Of a DNA stretch of 64,000 nt, positions 11,943 through 23,150 are shown piece by piece. Numbering within the stretch: the first letter of the stretch is position 1; the number at the start of each line of letters is the position of its first letter. Below the pieces are notes generated by a model. That model saw only the letters and a list, made by a program, of their open reading frames with translations. It was not told where the DNA came from and made no database searches. The stretch is from the NCBI RefSeq assembly GCF_003144115.1, contig NW_020312011.1, positions 569,941-633,940 of the forward strand. The letters run 5' to 3'. Both the position numbers and the translations under genes were made by a program. Source of the DNA: Tilletiopsis washingtonensis (taxonomy: Eukaryota; Basidiomycota; Exobasidiomycetes; Entylomatales).

Positions 11943-12780
11943 ATGAGCACCAGCGACGGCCCGCACGCGCGCCTCTCGCCCAGCGCGCTCGCGCTCAAGC
12001 CGCACAACCTCACCACGTCGCCGCCGCCGCCGGGCTCGCCCATGCCGCCCACTGCGCCGCTCTCGGCATCCGCCCCGAGCCCTCCTCCGGAAGTCGAGGC
12101 GACGCTCAGCAAGCTCACCGCGCACCGCAACGTCACTGGCTGCCTCATCCTCAGCCGCCCCGACGCCCTCGTCATCCGTGCCGGCGGCGCGGCGTTTGAC
12201 CCCAGTGGGCCCGGAGCGCACGGCCGCGCAGAGAAGCTGCGCAAGGTCACGCGCATGGTGCGCAACGTCGTCGCCTGCCTCGGCACCGAGATCCCCGACA
12301 CGGAAGAGGGCGTAAGTGCGCTTCCCGAAGAGGCCAGTTGGTGAAGGGAGGCGCGGCTGGGTCCGAGGGAGGAGGCGAAAAGCAGGGCGGCTGGCTGCTA
12401 GCGGTTGCTTGCGCTGCAGTGCATCGTGCTGTGCTGATAGCGACGGGTGCGGCACGGCACTGCCCTGCTTGCGCGACGGCTGCAGGGCATGCCATGCTCC
12501 CGAGTCAAGCGCGACCTCACGGCACACACAGCTGACGATGGCCCACCCTCGCATGCAGGACGACCTGGGCTTCCTGCGCATCCGCACGAAGAAGTACGAG
12601 ATGATGATCTCGCCGAGTGAGTGCGCCGGGTGCAGCTTGACGCCGCCCGGAGCTGACACGGCTCTTTCCGCAAGGCGACAAGTATCTCCTCGTCGTGCTG
12701 CAGGTGAGCTGAGTCGCCTGGCCTAGCCTTCGCTGCGACTTACGCGCGCGCCTCTGCAGGACCCGACCATCCCGCCTTAG
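11943..12780 (+). CDS. Roadblock/LC7-type dynein light chain
   Basis: Four exons (11943-12311, 12559-12616, 12675-12703 and 12760-12780) give 158 residues. Residues about 1-55 are a Pro/Ser/Ala-rich extension. From residue 55 the sequence matches the roadblock fold: a helix with LSKLTAHRNVTGCLIL, a strand with DALVIRAGGAAFD, a long helix ending in MVRNVVACLG, then DDLGFLRIRTKKYEMMIS and KYLLVVLQDP. Family members are about 100 residues long and act as light chains of cytoplasmic dynein bound to the intermediate chain. The first intron (247 bases) is long for this locus. The start is the first ATG; a shorter start at the core is not excluded. Confidence 0.87.
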
Positions 12781-13081
12781 GCCCGCACGCCTCGCTCCAG
12801 GCGTTCAGGCGTCTCTCGCTCGGGCCGGCCACTCTTGCGCGCTTCTCGGTCAAGCAGAATGATACCCACTCAGTGCCACAGACGAGTCAATGCGTGCGAT
12901 TAGAAGGGCAGCGGGATGCAGTGTGTCAGGAACAGCGCGCGCGCAAGAGCGGCGGCGGCGCAGAATGGTGTGTAGCGACATCAGGGCAGTGAGGGATGGG
13001 TAAACGAGGCTGTGTATCTGTGCTGAGAGGGATGATGATGAGAGGAGAGGGATGACGACAAGGGCTGGCTCCGGTGTCCGC
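12781..13081. other. Short gap between convergent genes
   Basis: The 301 bases between the stops of the roadblock light chain and the secreted protein contain nothing I can name. Confidence 0.4.
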
Positions 13082-14212
13082 TCAGTTGAGCACGCCGTCG
13101 TCGATGTGCAGCAGCGGGTAGTTGGTGCGGCCGCCCTTCTGGCCGTTGGAGAAGTAGGCGCCGCTGGCGTACACGTTGCGGATGCCGCCGTAGATGCCCT
13201 CGACGACGGTGGTGAGGTCGTTGCTGCGCAGCTCGGGGCGCGTGAACGTGCGGAACGAGACGCTGTTCCAGCCGTCGGTGCTGCTGAAGCTGTACACGTT
13301 GGGCGCCTTGGTCGCGATGAGGCGCGAGCTGCCGGCGTTGACGCCGCCGTTGGCGGGGATGTTCTTGATCTTCTCCGTGCCCGCGAGCGAGCCAAAGTCG
13401 CCGTTGATGCGCACGTTGATCGCCGTGCCCGTCGCCGGGTTGCCGTCGAGCTTGAAGGCGGTGAGCGGGCGCGGGCCGCCGTACGCCATGATCATGTTCG
13501 TCTCCGGGATGTACGTGACGCCAGTGAAGCCGGGGCGCTGCGAGCCGTTGCTCTGCTCAAAGTACCACGGCGTCACCGTGCGCCCATCGGCGGAGACCTT
13601 GGCGATGGCCGGCGCGCCGAGCGCGAAGATGACGTACGAGCTGCCGTCGGGGCCCTGGGCGCTGGCGACGTTGCCAAAGGGGCGCGTGCCGTAGAGCGAC
13701 TGGAACTGCTTCTGCACGGCGTCGAAGTACACGCTCCACGCCGGCTTGCTGTTGGCGTTGAGCGGCAGGTCGAACTTGTGGAACGAGCAGGGCCCGTTGG
13801 TGCTCTGGCTGCCGTCGAAGCGGAACGCGCCGCTGTCCTTGGCGACGGCGTACAGCGCCGAGGCGCCCTTTCTGCGGTCCGTGCTGAGGCCGGCGAGCTG
13901 CTGGGCGCCGTTGCCCGAGCTGCTGACGCCGGGGATGAGCACGTTGAAGCGGCCGCTGCCGCTCTTGGGCGACGCGGCGATGCGTCCCTTCCACAGGTTG
14001 CTCTGGTAGTAGATCTTGCGCGTCACGTCGTACACGCCGTCCTCGGGCGTCAAGTTCTTGATGGGAATGTTGATGACGTCGGGCGCGCCGCCGGCGCGCT
14101 CCTCGAGCGTGCGCGCGGTGAGCGGCACACGCTCCATCTCAGCCGAGGCGGGCGAGAGAGAGATGCAGGCGAATGCAGCCACGAGGGCGGCGGCGGTGAG
14201 GGAGAAGCGCAT
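13082..14212 (-). CDS. Secreted propeller-like protein (TRI14/SMP-30-like fold, tentative)
   Basis: A single-exon gene of 376 residues. The start at 14212 gives a clean signal peptide (FSLTAAALVAAFACISLSPASA); the frame runs upstream to 14614, but that part is low-complexity and would bury the signal. The mature part has repeated strand-turn units such as IYYQSNLWKGRI, SALYAVAKDSGAFRF, SSYVIFALGAPAIAKVSADGRTV, FTGVTYIPETNMIMAYGG and VYSFSSTDGW, as expected of a beta-propeller. It reminds me of fungal TRI14-like/SMP-30-like secreted proteins, but I cannot confirm the family. There is no paired-Cys pattern. Confidence 0.7.
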   Translation of the reverse strand: MRFSLTAAALVAAFACISLSPASAEMERVPLTARTLEERAGGAPDVINIPIKNLTPEDGVYDVTRKIYYQSNLWKGRIAASPKSGSGRFNVLIPGVSSSGNGAQQLAGLSTDRRKGASALYAVAKDSGAFRFDGSQSTNGPCSFHKFDLPLNANSKPAWSVYFDAVQKQFQSLYGTRPFGNVASAQGPDGSSYVIFALGAPAIAKVSADGRTVTPWYFEQSNGSQRPGFTGVTYIPETNMIMAYGGPRPLTAFKLDGNPATGTAINVRINGDFGSLAGTEKIKNIPANGGVNAGSSRLIATKAPNVYSFSSTDGWNSVSFRTFTRPELRSNDLTTVVEGIYGGIRNVYASGAYFSNGQKGGRTNYPLLHIDDGVLN

Positions 14213-15625
14213 GCTGGATGAGGTGTGAGGGCGAAGCACAAAAGAGAGTGTGGGGCGCAGCAGCAGGTGTGCGGCGTGTGGGCGTGCTTCTTGAAGCGGC
14301 GGGAGCGGGAGCAATGAGCGTGGGCGAGAGCGAGGGCCGGGACGAGAAAGGATGGATGTGGATGAGAGGAGAAAGGGAGCCGGGCTGAAGGGCCTAAGAA
14401 AGGGCCTCAAGTGGCCGTGCCTGGTGCTCGGAACTGCGGCAGCGGCGCCGAGGGGCCGCGCCGCCATGGAACGGTGGCTGCCGCTTGCTGTGCTTAAGCG
14501 CCTGCTCCTCCATCTCCGCCCAGCCTTCGGCCAAGCGCGCGCAGGAGAGGGTGCGTCCCTCGGCCTTGATTCCTGCGCACGATGCGTCGCCGCTCTCGTC
14601 CCTGAATTGCGCAAGAGCGGATGTCATATGCTGCTGGCCAAGCCATGCCGGCGAGGGTGCAAGGCGCGGCGGCCGCCGTGTGTATGCGGGGGCATGCCCC
14701 TCCACGCTAGCCGCTGCACGCGCCGCATCCCTGCCGAGCACCCGGCCGCTGCGGCGAGCGCTGCCTCTTTCGCTCGACCGTCGCAGAACGCAGCACATCC
14801 CACTCCCGGAGCGCTGCACGCCCGCCGTACCTGCGCCGGCGTCGGGGCGTGTGTGGTGCGTGTGCGTTGCTGCGCGGCATGGCCGGCCGGCTGGCGGTTG
14901 AGCGAGCGCGCCCCTCTGTGGGTGCGCCGTGTTGCGCCGCCAAGCGAGGCGTGTTCTTTCCTCGCACGCAGCTGCAGCATCGCATCAGGCAGCTGTCGCA
15001 ACAGAGCGCGGCTGCCGGACAACGGAAGAGGGCAGAGCGGCCCATCATCGGGCTGCAGCTTGCCTCTGCCGCCGCTCCCCGGGTCGGCGCCGCCCTTCTC
15101 CTGGTGCGTTCTGCGCGTCCTGCGCGTGCACTCCGCTCGGCGGCGCCGGCGGCTCGCGGCGTCGCGGCGCTGCGCCCGTCTGTTGATCTCGAGCTGGCTG
15201 CGCGTCGCTGCAGCGCTGCAGCTCGCCGCTCTCCGCCGGCACCAGACGCGCATGAGAGATGCGTGGAGGATCGACATGCGCCGCCAGCCCGCCTGCCAGG
15301 TGCGGTGCCGAGACTGGCGCTGCGCCTGCAAGCCGGCCGCAGCGGCTTCCACCGGCGAGCTCCGCACGCCTTCGCGAAGCGCTCCTTGCCCTGCTCCTCC
15401 TCCTCGGGCGCGCCAAGTTGATACGTCGGGTCCCTCTATATTCTGTCGCAGCAGTCAGCATTGCTCACGCAGCCACAGCCGCTGCTTCGACCGCATGAGA
15501 CTGTCGGCTGACAAGGGCAGGTGCGGCGTTCTACCGCGCTCCACGCTCGACGTACGGTGCAGGACGGGGCCCCGTAGCGTCACCGTCAGGCAATCTGCCG
15601 ATGCAGCGTGAGGTGTGACATTCGC
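14213..15625. other. Gene-free stretch upstream of the secreted protein
   Basis: These 1.4 kb of GC-rich DNA contain several long but mutually contradictory open frames of Arg/Ala/Ser-rich sequence without introns or domains. I see no gene. It probably contains the promoter of the secreted protein and the 3' flank of the Nudix gene. Confidence 0.45.
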
Positions 15626-17107
15626 CTAGCAGCCAGGCAGGCCGAGGTCGGCGTGCAGCGCACACGTCAGTGCCAGGAAGTCGCAGTCGAGCGTCTCGTA
15701 GGTGAGCAGGCCGTGGCGCAGGAGAAAGTCGATGAGGACTACGGCGCCAGGGCTGTCAGAGCGCGCGGAGGAGACGAGGATGGGTGCGGCAACTCACCAA
15801 GCGCACTGTTGGCCTTCCACTCGCCGCGCCGCATGCTCGCCACGCACTGCTCGACGCTCATCAGCTCAAACGACTCGGCCTCGCCGTCGACGGGACGTGG
15901 CACGACGTCGGCGGGCAGTGCAATGTCGTATGTGAACCTGCGTGGGTGGGACTCAGCACGCCGTGTCACGAGAAGCTCGTCCGTACTGGGCTCACTCGAC
16001 CTCGGGCTGCACCCAGCCCTCGGGCGTCGTGTAGAAGTAGCTGATCACGCCCGTTTGCTGTGGCAGCAGAGAGTGCATATGAGCAAAGGGACGAGCCACC
16101 ACCAAGCGGGCGGCCGGTCAACCATACTCACCTTGGTGCAGCTGCGCACAAGCGTCTCCTCCAGCCCCGCCTCCTCGGCGCACTCGCGCACCATCGACTC
16201 GTACGGCCGGTCGCCGGCCGTGATGCCGCCAGCGACCTGACGAGCGGGAGGCGAGAGGTGAGCGACAGCGCAGCAGACGGCTCTTCTTGGCCACAGTGCG
16301 ACGCACACTGTTGTCCAGATACCCTGGCCATGTCGACTTGGTCGCTGAACGACGCGGCACCCAGATCTGGTAGTCGGGCGTGTAGGCCTGCAGTACAGGT
16401 CTGCGTGAGCTCTGCAGTGTCACGCCAGAGATGAGAAGGAGGGCCACGTACCGTGGCATGCACACCGAAGCTGCAGCATTCGACGGTCAGCGGGGCGATG
16501 ACTCTACCAGTGCTAGACCGCGGGCCCGCAGAGCTGCTCACGTGGCGACGCCAAACAGAGCACAGGCGGCTCGCTCGAGGTTGAGAAAGGCGCTGGGCCG
16601 TGCTGCGGAGGAGGACGCCGGGTCGGGCGGCCCATACACGGCGTACAGCTGGCCGGCGGTGAGCTCAGACGGTGAGACTTGCAGCACACGCTCTCACCTC
16701 GTCCCGCCAGCCTGCTCGATGCGCAGAGCGTCAGCTTAGCGACACGCCACTCGAACACGCAGCGCACCGTCAAGCGGGTTGGCAAACGTCTTGTTGGCAC
16801 GCCAGTGCTGCGCCAGCGCATTGAGCGCGTCCGTGCGCGCCTGCGCCGAGCCGAGCTGCTCGTTGATCCAGAACTGCTTGCCGTCGTCGGACCAGCGCAC
16901 GGCTGGCGGCCCACCCTTGGCCTTCGCACATGCGTCCGTGTCCCGCCTCACGGCCGCGACGACGTCTGGCGGCAAAAAGCCGATCTGCACCGAGGCCGCA
17001 TCGGACGGCGGGCCGGAGAAGAGCGGCGCCAGCGAAGCATCCTGCCACGGATTCGAGTTGTGGCAGAAGCGCACGACGGAAAGCAGCGAGGAGTGCTGCG
17101 GCGACAT
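15626..17107 (-). CDS. Nudix hydrolase with N-terminal DUF4743-type domain
   Basis: Nine exons (minus strand order): 17107-16768, 16711-16698, 16648-16542, 16470-16452, 16387-16307, 16236-16132, 16057-15996, 15937-15798 and 15738-15626, for 326 residues. The N-terminal half (FLPPDVVAAVRR, WRDELYAVYG) matches the DUF4743 domain found before the Nudix domain in Tnr3-like fungal and plant enzymes. The core follows: FGVHATAYTPDYQIWVPRRS, TWPGYLDNSVAGGI and a Nudix box with RECAEEAGL (204-212); Asp196 stands where the first Glu is usual. The family hydrolyses nucleotide-linked diphosphates; some members act on oxidised thiamine diphosphate, which is only a suggestion here. Two exons are only 14 and 19 bases, yet both are needed to restore the conserved frame. 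Confidence 0.88.
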
Positions 17108-17410
17108 GGTCTGCACCCTCGTAGGCTGCGATCGACTGCGCAGTGCGAGGATATCGACGTATACTCGGGGGTCTCGCGTTGCTTGTGGGTCTGCTGATGG
17201 CTGCGAGAAGGAGGCCACGGCGGGCCCAAGGGGGGCCCGAGGAGGCGTCTGTGCGCGCCCCGCCTTCCGTACGAGAGCGAGCCGCGGGCCAACTCTCGAC
17301 GCGTCTGCTCGGTCCTGCTTCGCGCTGCCGTGTGCTGCGCGCTCCTCTCTCCACCCCATCACCCTTCCATCAGCGCACCCGCAGCGCAGCACTGCCGCAG
17401 CCTCGCAGCG
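17108..17410. promoter_or_regulatory. Divergent promoter region, Nudix gene and TTI1
   Basis: 303 bases between the two start codons of a head-to-head pair. I can name no specific factor site. An open plus-strand frame crosses it, but the intron-based start of TTI1 makes that frame unlikely to be coding. Confidence 0.5.
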
Positions 17411-20400
17411 ATGACGAGCGCGCGGCGCGCAGGTGGCGCCTCGGCCGTCAATATGCGGCGCTTCCAAGAGGTGCGCCGCCGCTGCGCAGGCACGTCACTA
17501 CCGTCGCTGACACTCTGCCGCAGCTCAAGCCGACATGCGTCGAGCTGCTCGGCCTCGCGACGCCGCGCGGCATCGCGTCGGCGGCGCTGCCCCGGCTGCT
17601 GCGCCAGCTGCACGCCATACTCGAGCGGCACACGAGCGCGGCGGCCGCGCACGAGCCGCTCTCGCCGAGTCTGGTGCACTACGCTTTCTTTCCGCTCGCG
17701 CAGCTGCTGCGCGCCTCGCCGCGCGGCGCCGCCGACCTCTCCGACGGCGTGCGCGAGGGCGTCTTCCTCTGTCTCGGCTGCCTCGTGCAGGCCTGGTGGC
17801 GCTCGTGGTGCTCCGACGAGCACGCCACGCCCGAGACGCCGCCGCTGGCGCAGCGCTGGCAGGTGTGGGAGCAGCTGCTCATGCTCGGCGCCGTGGCGCT
17901 GGGCGGCGCGCCCGAGGTGCAGAGCGCCCAGTCCTCCTCGTCGCAGGCGCGCACCAGCGACGAGACGCGCTTGGCTGTCGCGCGCTTCCTGCAGGCGCTG
18001 CTCGCTCCACGCGCTGCGGCTCCTGCTGCGTCGGACATGCCGCAGAAGAAGAAGCAGGCGCCGCAGGCCGTCGAGTGGGAGTGGGACGGCGTGTCGGCGC
18101 TGCCCTCGCTCGACGACTACGAGGCAGACACTGCCAGAGCGAGCGCAGCAGCGGCTGCAGCGCGCGAAGAGGCAGAGCATCGGCCATCCGGGCAGTGCTA
18201 TCCACTCCCTGCGCACGTCCGCTTCGCGCGCGACAGCGGAGCTGCCCGAGGTGCGCTGGCGCACTCTCTCACCGCCGCGCTCGACGCTGCCTCGGAATCT
18301 TCGCACTCTCGCAGCACGCCCACCGAGCTGGGTCTGGCTGCTCTAGACGTGGCGCGCGCCGCGCTGCTCACCTGGCTCACCGGAGAGGAGCTCTCGGAAG
18401 TGCCGACGGCACTCAGTGCGCGGGAGGCGGCAGAGAGAGCGAAGCGCGCCGCCGTCTTTATGCCCGGCAGCGTCAGTGCGCTCGTGCGGATAGCCTCAGG
18501 CAAAGCCAAAGCTGTCGACGGCGAGACAGGCAAGGCGAAGTCGTCGCAAGTCTCTGGCCCTTTGGCCGCGGCTGCCACATGCTTGCTCGGCGACCTGCTC
18601 AGAATCTGCTTGGACGATCGCGCAAATGCTGCTGTGCAAGCAGCCAAGTCGAAGGCGAAAGCAGAGCCGGCGACTCAAGACCTGAGCCTCGAGCGCCTCA
18701 TGGCTCAGACTCAGCTCTCGGAGGCAGACGTCGTTGAAAGCTCGAGGCCAGAGGCAACGCAAGGCGACGCGGCCGCCGACACGCCTGCTAAAGTCGTACA
18801 GCTTGCAAGCACGCTCGCACGAGTCCACAGTGCACTGCTGCTGCTCTCGCCGCTTGTCTACCACCAGCACGCAGCAGCCCAGACGGCGCTCGTCACGCTC
18901 GCCTCTGGGCTGATAGAGCACGGGATAGGCACCATCTCGTGGCACGACCAGCGCGTCGGCGAGGCGGCCCTCGTGTCCGAAGAGGGCGCTGAGGCAGAGC
19001 AGCCTGGCATGCTGCAGTTGCTCGTGCGCTGGCTGCTCGACATCGCTGGCTCCCCCGCTTCGCCAGCCGCCGTCACAGATGCCGCCGTCGCCTCTGTGAT
19101 GGCTCTGCTGGCCGAAGACAAGTCGTGTAGTGCTGCGATGCTCGCTGCGCTCAAGGCGGAGCTGGGGTGGTCCATGCAAGTGCTTCCTCGCGCTGTCGTT
19201 GCCCACCGCGATGAGCGCGCAGCGGCAGTCGCCTGTCGGCTCAGCGTGCTCTTGCGCATCCTCAGCTCGTCGACAGTCACGCAGTCCGTGCTGCTGGAGC
19301 TCGTCGGCCCGCAAAGCGGCGCACAGCGCTGGGCGGGCAGACTGCTCGAGTGTCTCGAGCTCAGCGACGAGTACAGCGGAAACACTGCGACAGAGGGCCG
19401 ACGCGCGGCAAGACTGCGGCTCAAGCATCTCGATGCGCTCTCGTCCAACGCCGTGCTGGACATGCTGCTCGAGCTAGGGCAGGCATCGGCGCGCCTGGCA
19501 CTCTCTGCGGCCCAGACGGATCTGCTGCCGAGCCGCTCTGACGCACTCTTCCTCGTCCGCCACTTTACGCATGAGGCAGCACGGCTGCGCACGGCTCGAG
19601 CGCCTCTCTCATCCGAGGCCAGTCTCAGCCGGAGGCGCTCTGCATCTGCCCTTCTGGTCGCCGACGAGCTGCTTCGAGGCGCTGCACTCGTGCTCGACGA
19701 CGAGCGCATCAAGCTGCTCGCCGGCAAGGAGGGTCGCAGGAGCCGCCGTGCGGCGCATCAGCTCGCGAGAGAAGTCGTCGCTGCCGTCGTCGAGACGTGG
19801 GACGCCGATCAGGAGGAGCTGCTGCAAGCCACAGAGAGCAAGCGTGCGTCGGCCGGCGAGCAGAGCAAGGAGCTGCTCGAGGCGCAGAGTACGGCCGAGA
19901 TCGAGCAGTCTCGCGGCCTGCCGCTCGAAGACACATCCGCGGCGATTCCCATGGGCTTCGGGCCGGCGCTCGACCTCGGCTTCGTTGCCTCTGCGACTCT
20001 GAACAGCTCTGGCAGCGCCACACAGGTCAGCGCCGAGGTGGCACAGGCACGAGCCACCGAACAGGCCAGCTCGCAGCTGCGCTTCGGCGATGCGCTGCTG
20101 CTGTCGCTGCTCGGCTCGTGCGCCGAGCTGCTGGGCACAGCCTATCGGCCCTTCATGCTGCACACGCTCTATCCGCTCATCTGCGGCCTCGCTTCGCAGC
20201 ATGCTGTTGTCCGCGAGGCCGCAAGCGAGGCGCTGCGCCGCATCGCGCATGCGACAGCGTATGCAAGCATCGAAGGCTGCGTCCTTGACCATGCAGACTA
20301 TGTGCTCGGCGCGGCCAGCCATCGCTTGGTCGCTGGCCTGGCGCCAGAGCTGGAGCAGCTTGCGAGCATCGCTGCTGCTCGACAGGAGGCTGCAGCAGCC

Positions 20401-21798
20401 GAAGCACCCAACGCGCTCATCGAGTCTGCTCATCACGGCGCGAGCAAAGCCCTGGCAATCAGCGCCTCGCAGCTGGCGCCGCTCGTCAGTGCACAGACGG
20501 CGCCGCTGGTGCTGATCGAAGTCATCCGCATGCTCGGCAGCGACGCCCTGCCGCTGGTGGAGGATGCCGTCGACGAGGTGCTCGACGCGCTCGACCGCTT
20601 CCATGGCTACGACGACCTCGCAGACCGCCTCATCGGCGTGCTCGATCGCCTCATCGACGTCATGGCGGATGACGAGCGCGCTCGCTCCTCAGGCCGAGCG
20701 GCCCGGGCTCTGCACGCCGGCGCCGCAGCGATGGGCGTGCCCGATGCCCAGGCCGAGTTTGTCGCTCTGCAAGAGTGGCTGCGCCTGCGCCGCGAGCCGG
20801 CGCCCGCCGAGCCAGCTTTCGATCCCCGAGCAAGTCCCGAGAAGCCGGCGCCAAAGCCGCAGCGCATGGGGCCTGACGACGATCCTGATGCGGCCACACG
20901 CACGCAGATCGTCGTCTCGAGCATCCTAAGCAAGTGCGTGCCCTTCCTGAGCCACCACTCTGCTTCGCTGCGCGCACGCGTGCTGCGGCTCCTCAGCCGC
21001 GGCGTGGCAATCCTGGCACCGCAAGGCCGCGAGGCCGAGCTGCTGCCCGTCATCAACAGTGCCTGGCCCATCGTCCTAGCGCGTCTTGGCTCCAACAGCA
21101 GCGGGCCCGGGCCGCAATTGCGCCGCGGAGCGAGCGTCGACGAGATGCGAGCGAATCTCACGGAGCGCGAGGCGTTCGTGTGGATCGAGGCGGCGGCGCT
21201 CGTCGAGATGCTGGCGCTGCACGTGCCCGACTTCATCGGCCGCAAGCTCACCGGCGAGGCGTGGCCGCGCCTGGCCAGGCTGCTGCGCATCGCAGACCTG
21301 CAGGAGCGTCTGCAGCTCACAAGCGCCAGCGGACCTGCGCACTCGCAGCCGGCCATCTCCTTTATCCTCAGCGATGCGCCATCGCACGCTGCCCCTGCCA
21401 CGCGCCGCAAGGCCGAGGCTGCGGCGTATCGCAGCTTCGACGTGCACGGCCCCACGGGGCGCATGTGTCTGTCGACGTGTGCGGCCGTCGCCTCCATCGT
21501 GCGCCATCTCGGCGCAAGCATCGAGGAGGGCGTGGCGTGGGACATGGCCACGCAGCCGCAGCTGCTTGCCTGTCTCGATGCGCGGCAGCCGGCGCAGCTG
21601 CGCGCCGCGGCGCACGATCTCTACCGCGCACTAGCGCAGCGCAACCAGGACGCCGTCTGGGCCGTGCTCGAGGGTGCCATGGCGCCCGAAGGCAGCGAGG
21701 ACGCGCCAGGAGGCTTTGCGGCGTTCCTGCGCCAGCCGCACCTCGACATTGCGGCGTCGCGTGCAGCCGTGCTTGCGCCCTCGCATCGGGTGCCTTGA
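17411..21798 (+). CDS. TTI1: TTI1, subunit of the TTT co-chaperone for PIK-related kinases
   Basis: Exons 17411-17470 and 17524-21798 give 1444 residues. The short first exon supplies MRRFQE, which joins LKPTCVELLGL, as at the N-terminus of Tti1 proteins; the long upstream frame from 17143 is therefore not the real start. The protein is helical throughout, consistent with HEAT repeats. About residues 890-1090 are diagnostic: HTLYPLICGL, REAASEALRRIA, DYVLGAASHRLV, EVIRMLGSDALPLVEDAVDEVLDALDRFHGY. Tti1 works with Tel2 and Tti2, together with Hsp90, to stabilise newly made PIKKs, including TOR. The TOR gene lies 1.4 kb downstream with only SPC19 between. Middle regions are Ala/Ser-rich and poorly conserved. 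Confidence 0.85.
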
Positions 21799-21903
21799 GG
21801 TCTGGAGGACAAGACAGAACATAATTGTACAACAGTCTGAACCCTAGTCTTACACGCGCGTGAGGCACAGCATCATCGTCGGTATCGGGCGCTCGCGGGG
21901 CAC

Positions 21904-22746
21904 CTAGTTGCTCGTGCGGACCTTCGAGCTCGCGGCCAGCAGCGAGGCCTCGGTCTCCTGGAGCCGAGCACGCTTCAGCTCTGCGGCATCCGGAGACGAG
22001 GCATGCTGGCTTCCTCAACGCTAGCGCCACTCACCTCGCGCTCTACCTCCGTCTCGAGCTTCTCGACGCGCTTCTGCAGCGTCTCTTTTCGCCCTCGCAG
22101 CTCCTCCACCTTTCTCCGCGTGGCCTCGAGGTCGGGCCCGTCTGCCTGCGCTGGCCGCGCCTTCAGCGACACACGCGCCGGCGCATGCATCGACGTGAGC
22201 TGCGCTTGCCGCGCTGTGATCTGCTGGTGCTGTAGCAGTGGCCGATGTCAGAGATGTGCCTCGTCGGCGGCAGCACCAGCTCCGCCCGCGGACTCTCGCA
22301 GCGCAGGCTCGGCAGGCTCACCTTGCTCTTGAGCGACTTGACGACCTTCTCCTCGCGCTCGAGTGCCTGCTCGGCCAGCGGGATGAGCTCGCGCAGCTGC
22401 GGCGCAATCTCGGCGCTGAGGTGGTCGCGCGCCGAGCGAATGTCGCGCTCCGAGACGAGGTCAAAGTGGCGCCGCGACGCCAGCACCTTGGCGAGGCGCG
22501 GCATGTCTGCGGTGGCCGTCTGCAGCAGTGCTACGGATGACTCGAGCTGTGCGTGCCAGCGTGTCAGGACTGAGGGAGAGAGCGGGCCGGGCATGCGCGC
22601 GGACTGACCGTCTGGCAGCTGAGCTCAACGCTGGCGACGCAGCTCGCGAGGCTCGAGAGCGACGCGGAATGCTGCGGCGCGCCGTACGACGGCGCGAGGT
22701 GTGCCGTGGCGGGATAGAGCGAGTGGCGCGGTGCACTGGTCGACAT
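21904..22746 (-). CDS. SPC19: DASH/Dam1 complex subunit Spc19
   Basis: Four exons (minus strand order): 22746-22609, 22546-22322, 22229-22035 and 21978-21904, for 210 residues. The N-terminal half matches Spc19: SLASCVASVELSCQ, LESSVALLQTATADMPRLAKVL, SRRHFDLVSERDIRSARDHL, then a long coiled coil (EQALEREEKVVKSLKSK). A second coiled coil, EATRRKVEELRGRKETLQKRVEKLE split by heptads, follows. Spc19 is part of the ring-forming DASH complex that couples kinetochores to microtubule plus ends. The last intron ends in a tandem acceptor (CAGAG): the second AG gives the 25-codon last exon listed here, while the first gives Ser followed by a stop. The gene ends 105 bases from the TTI1 stop. Confidence 0.85.
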
Positions 22747-23150
22747 GGCGGGCGGAGGTGTGGTGGTGCTGAGCGAGGGTGTTGGGTGTTGCTCGGCGGC
22801 GAGGTGCTCCCGCTCGACGCGTGCCGTGCCTGGCGAGCTGCTCCCACGCCGCACGCGTGGGGACAGGCGCGCGCGGCCACGGCGCTACTCGGCCGCATCG
22901 CCCGTCCAGTGCGCGGACCCGCTGCTGCTGCTGCATCCAGCGGTGCAGCTCCGAGCTGTCACGTCTGCGGGGCGCCGCTCCTGTCACTCCTCCACCACCC
23001 ACTGCCACTCCGCCCAGCGCCTCGCCACGGCAGCAGCACCGCAGCGCCCACACCGCGCTCCCTCATCCTCGACCCGCAGCGCAGGAGCAGCGCGGCCCGT
23101 GCCCACGCCGCCTCTCCTGCCCCTGCGCGTGTGCTCGCGCCGCCGCCGCC
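22747..23150. promoter_or_regulatory. Divergent promoter region, SPC19 and TOR
   Basis: 404 bases between start codons. It is GC-rich and C-rich toward TOR. I can name no factor site. Confidence 0.5.

Noticed and set aside
14352-15611. 419-residue plus-strand frame in the gap upstream of the secreted protein
   Set aside because: It is Arg/Ala/Cys-rich, has no domain, and lacks introns in a region where real genes have them; other frames are equally open.
17143-17523. Upstream extension of TTI1 from the ATG at 17143
   Set aside because: It is low-complexity, crosses the divergent promoter, and the short exon at 17411-17470 joined through a normal intron gives the family N-terminus.
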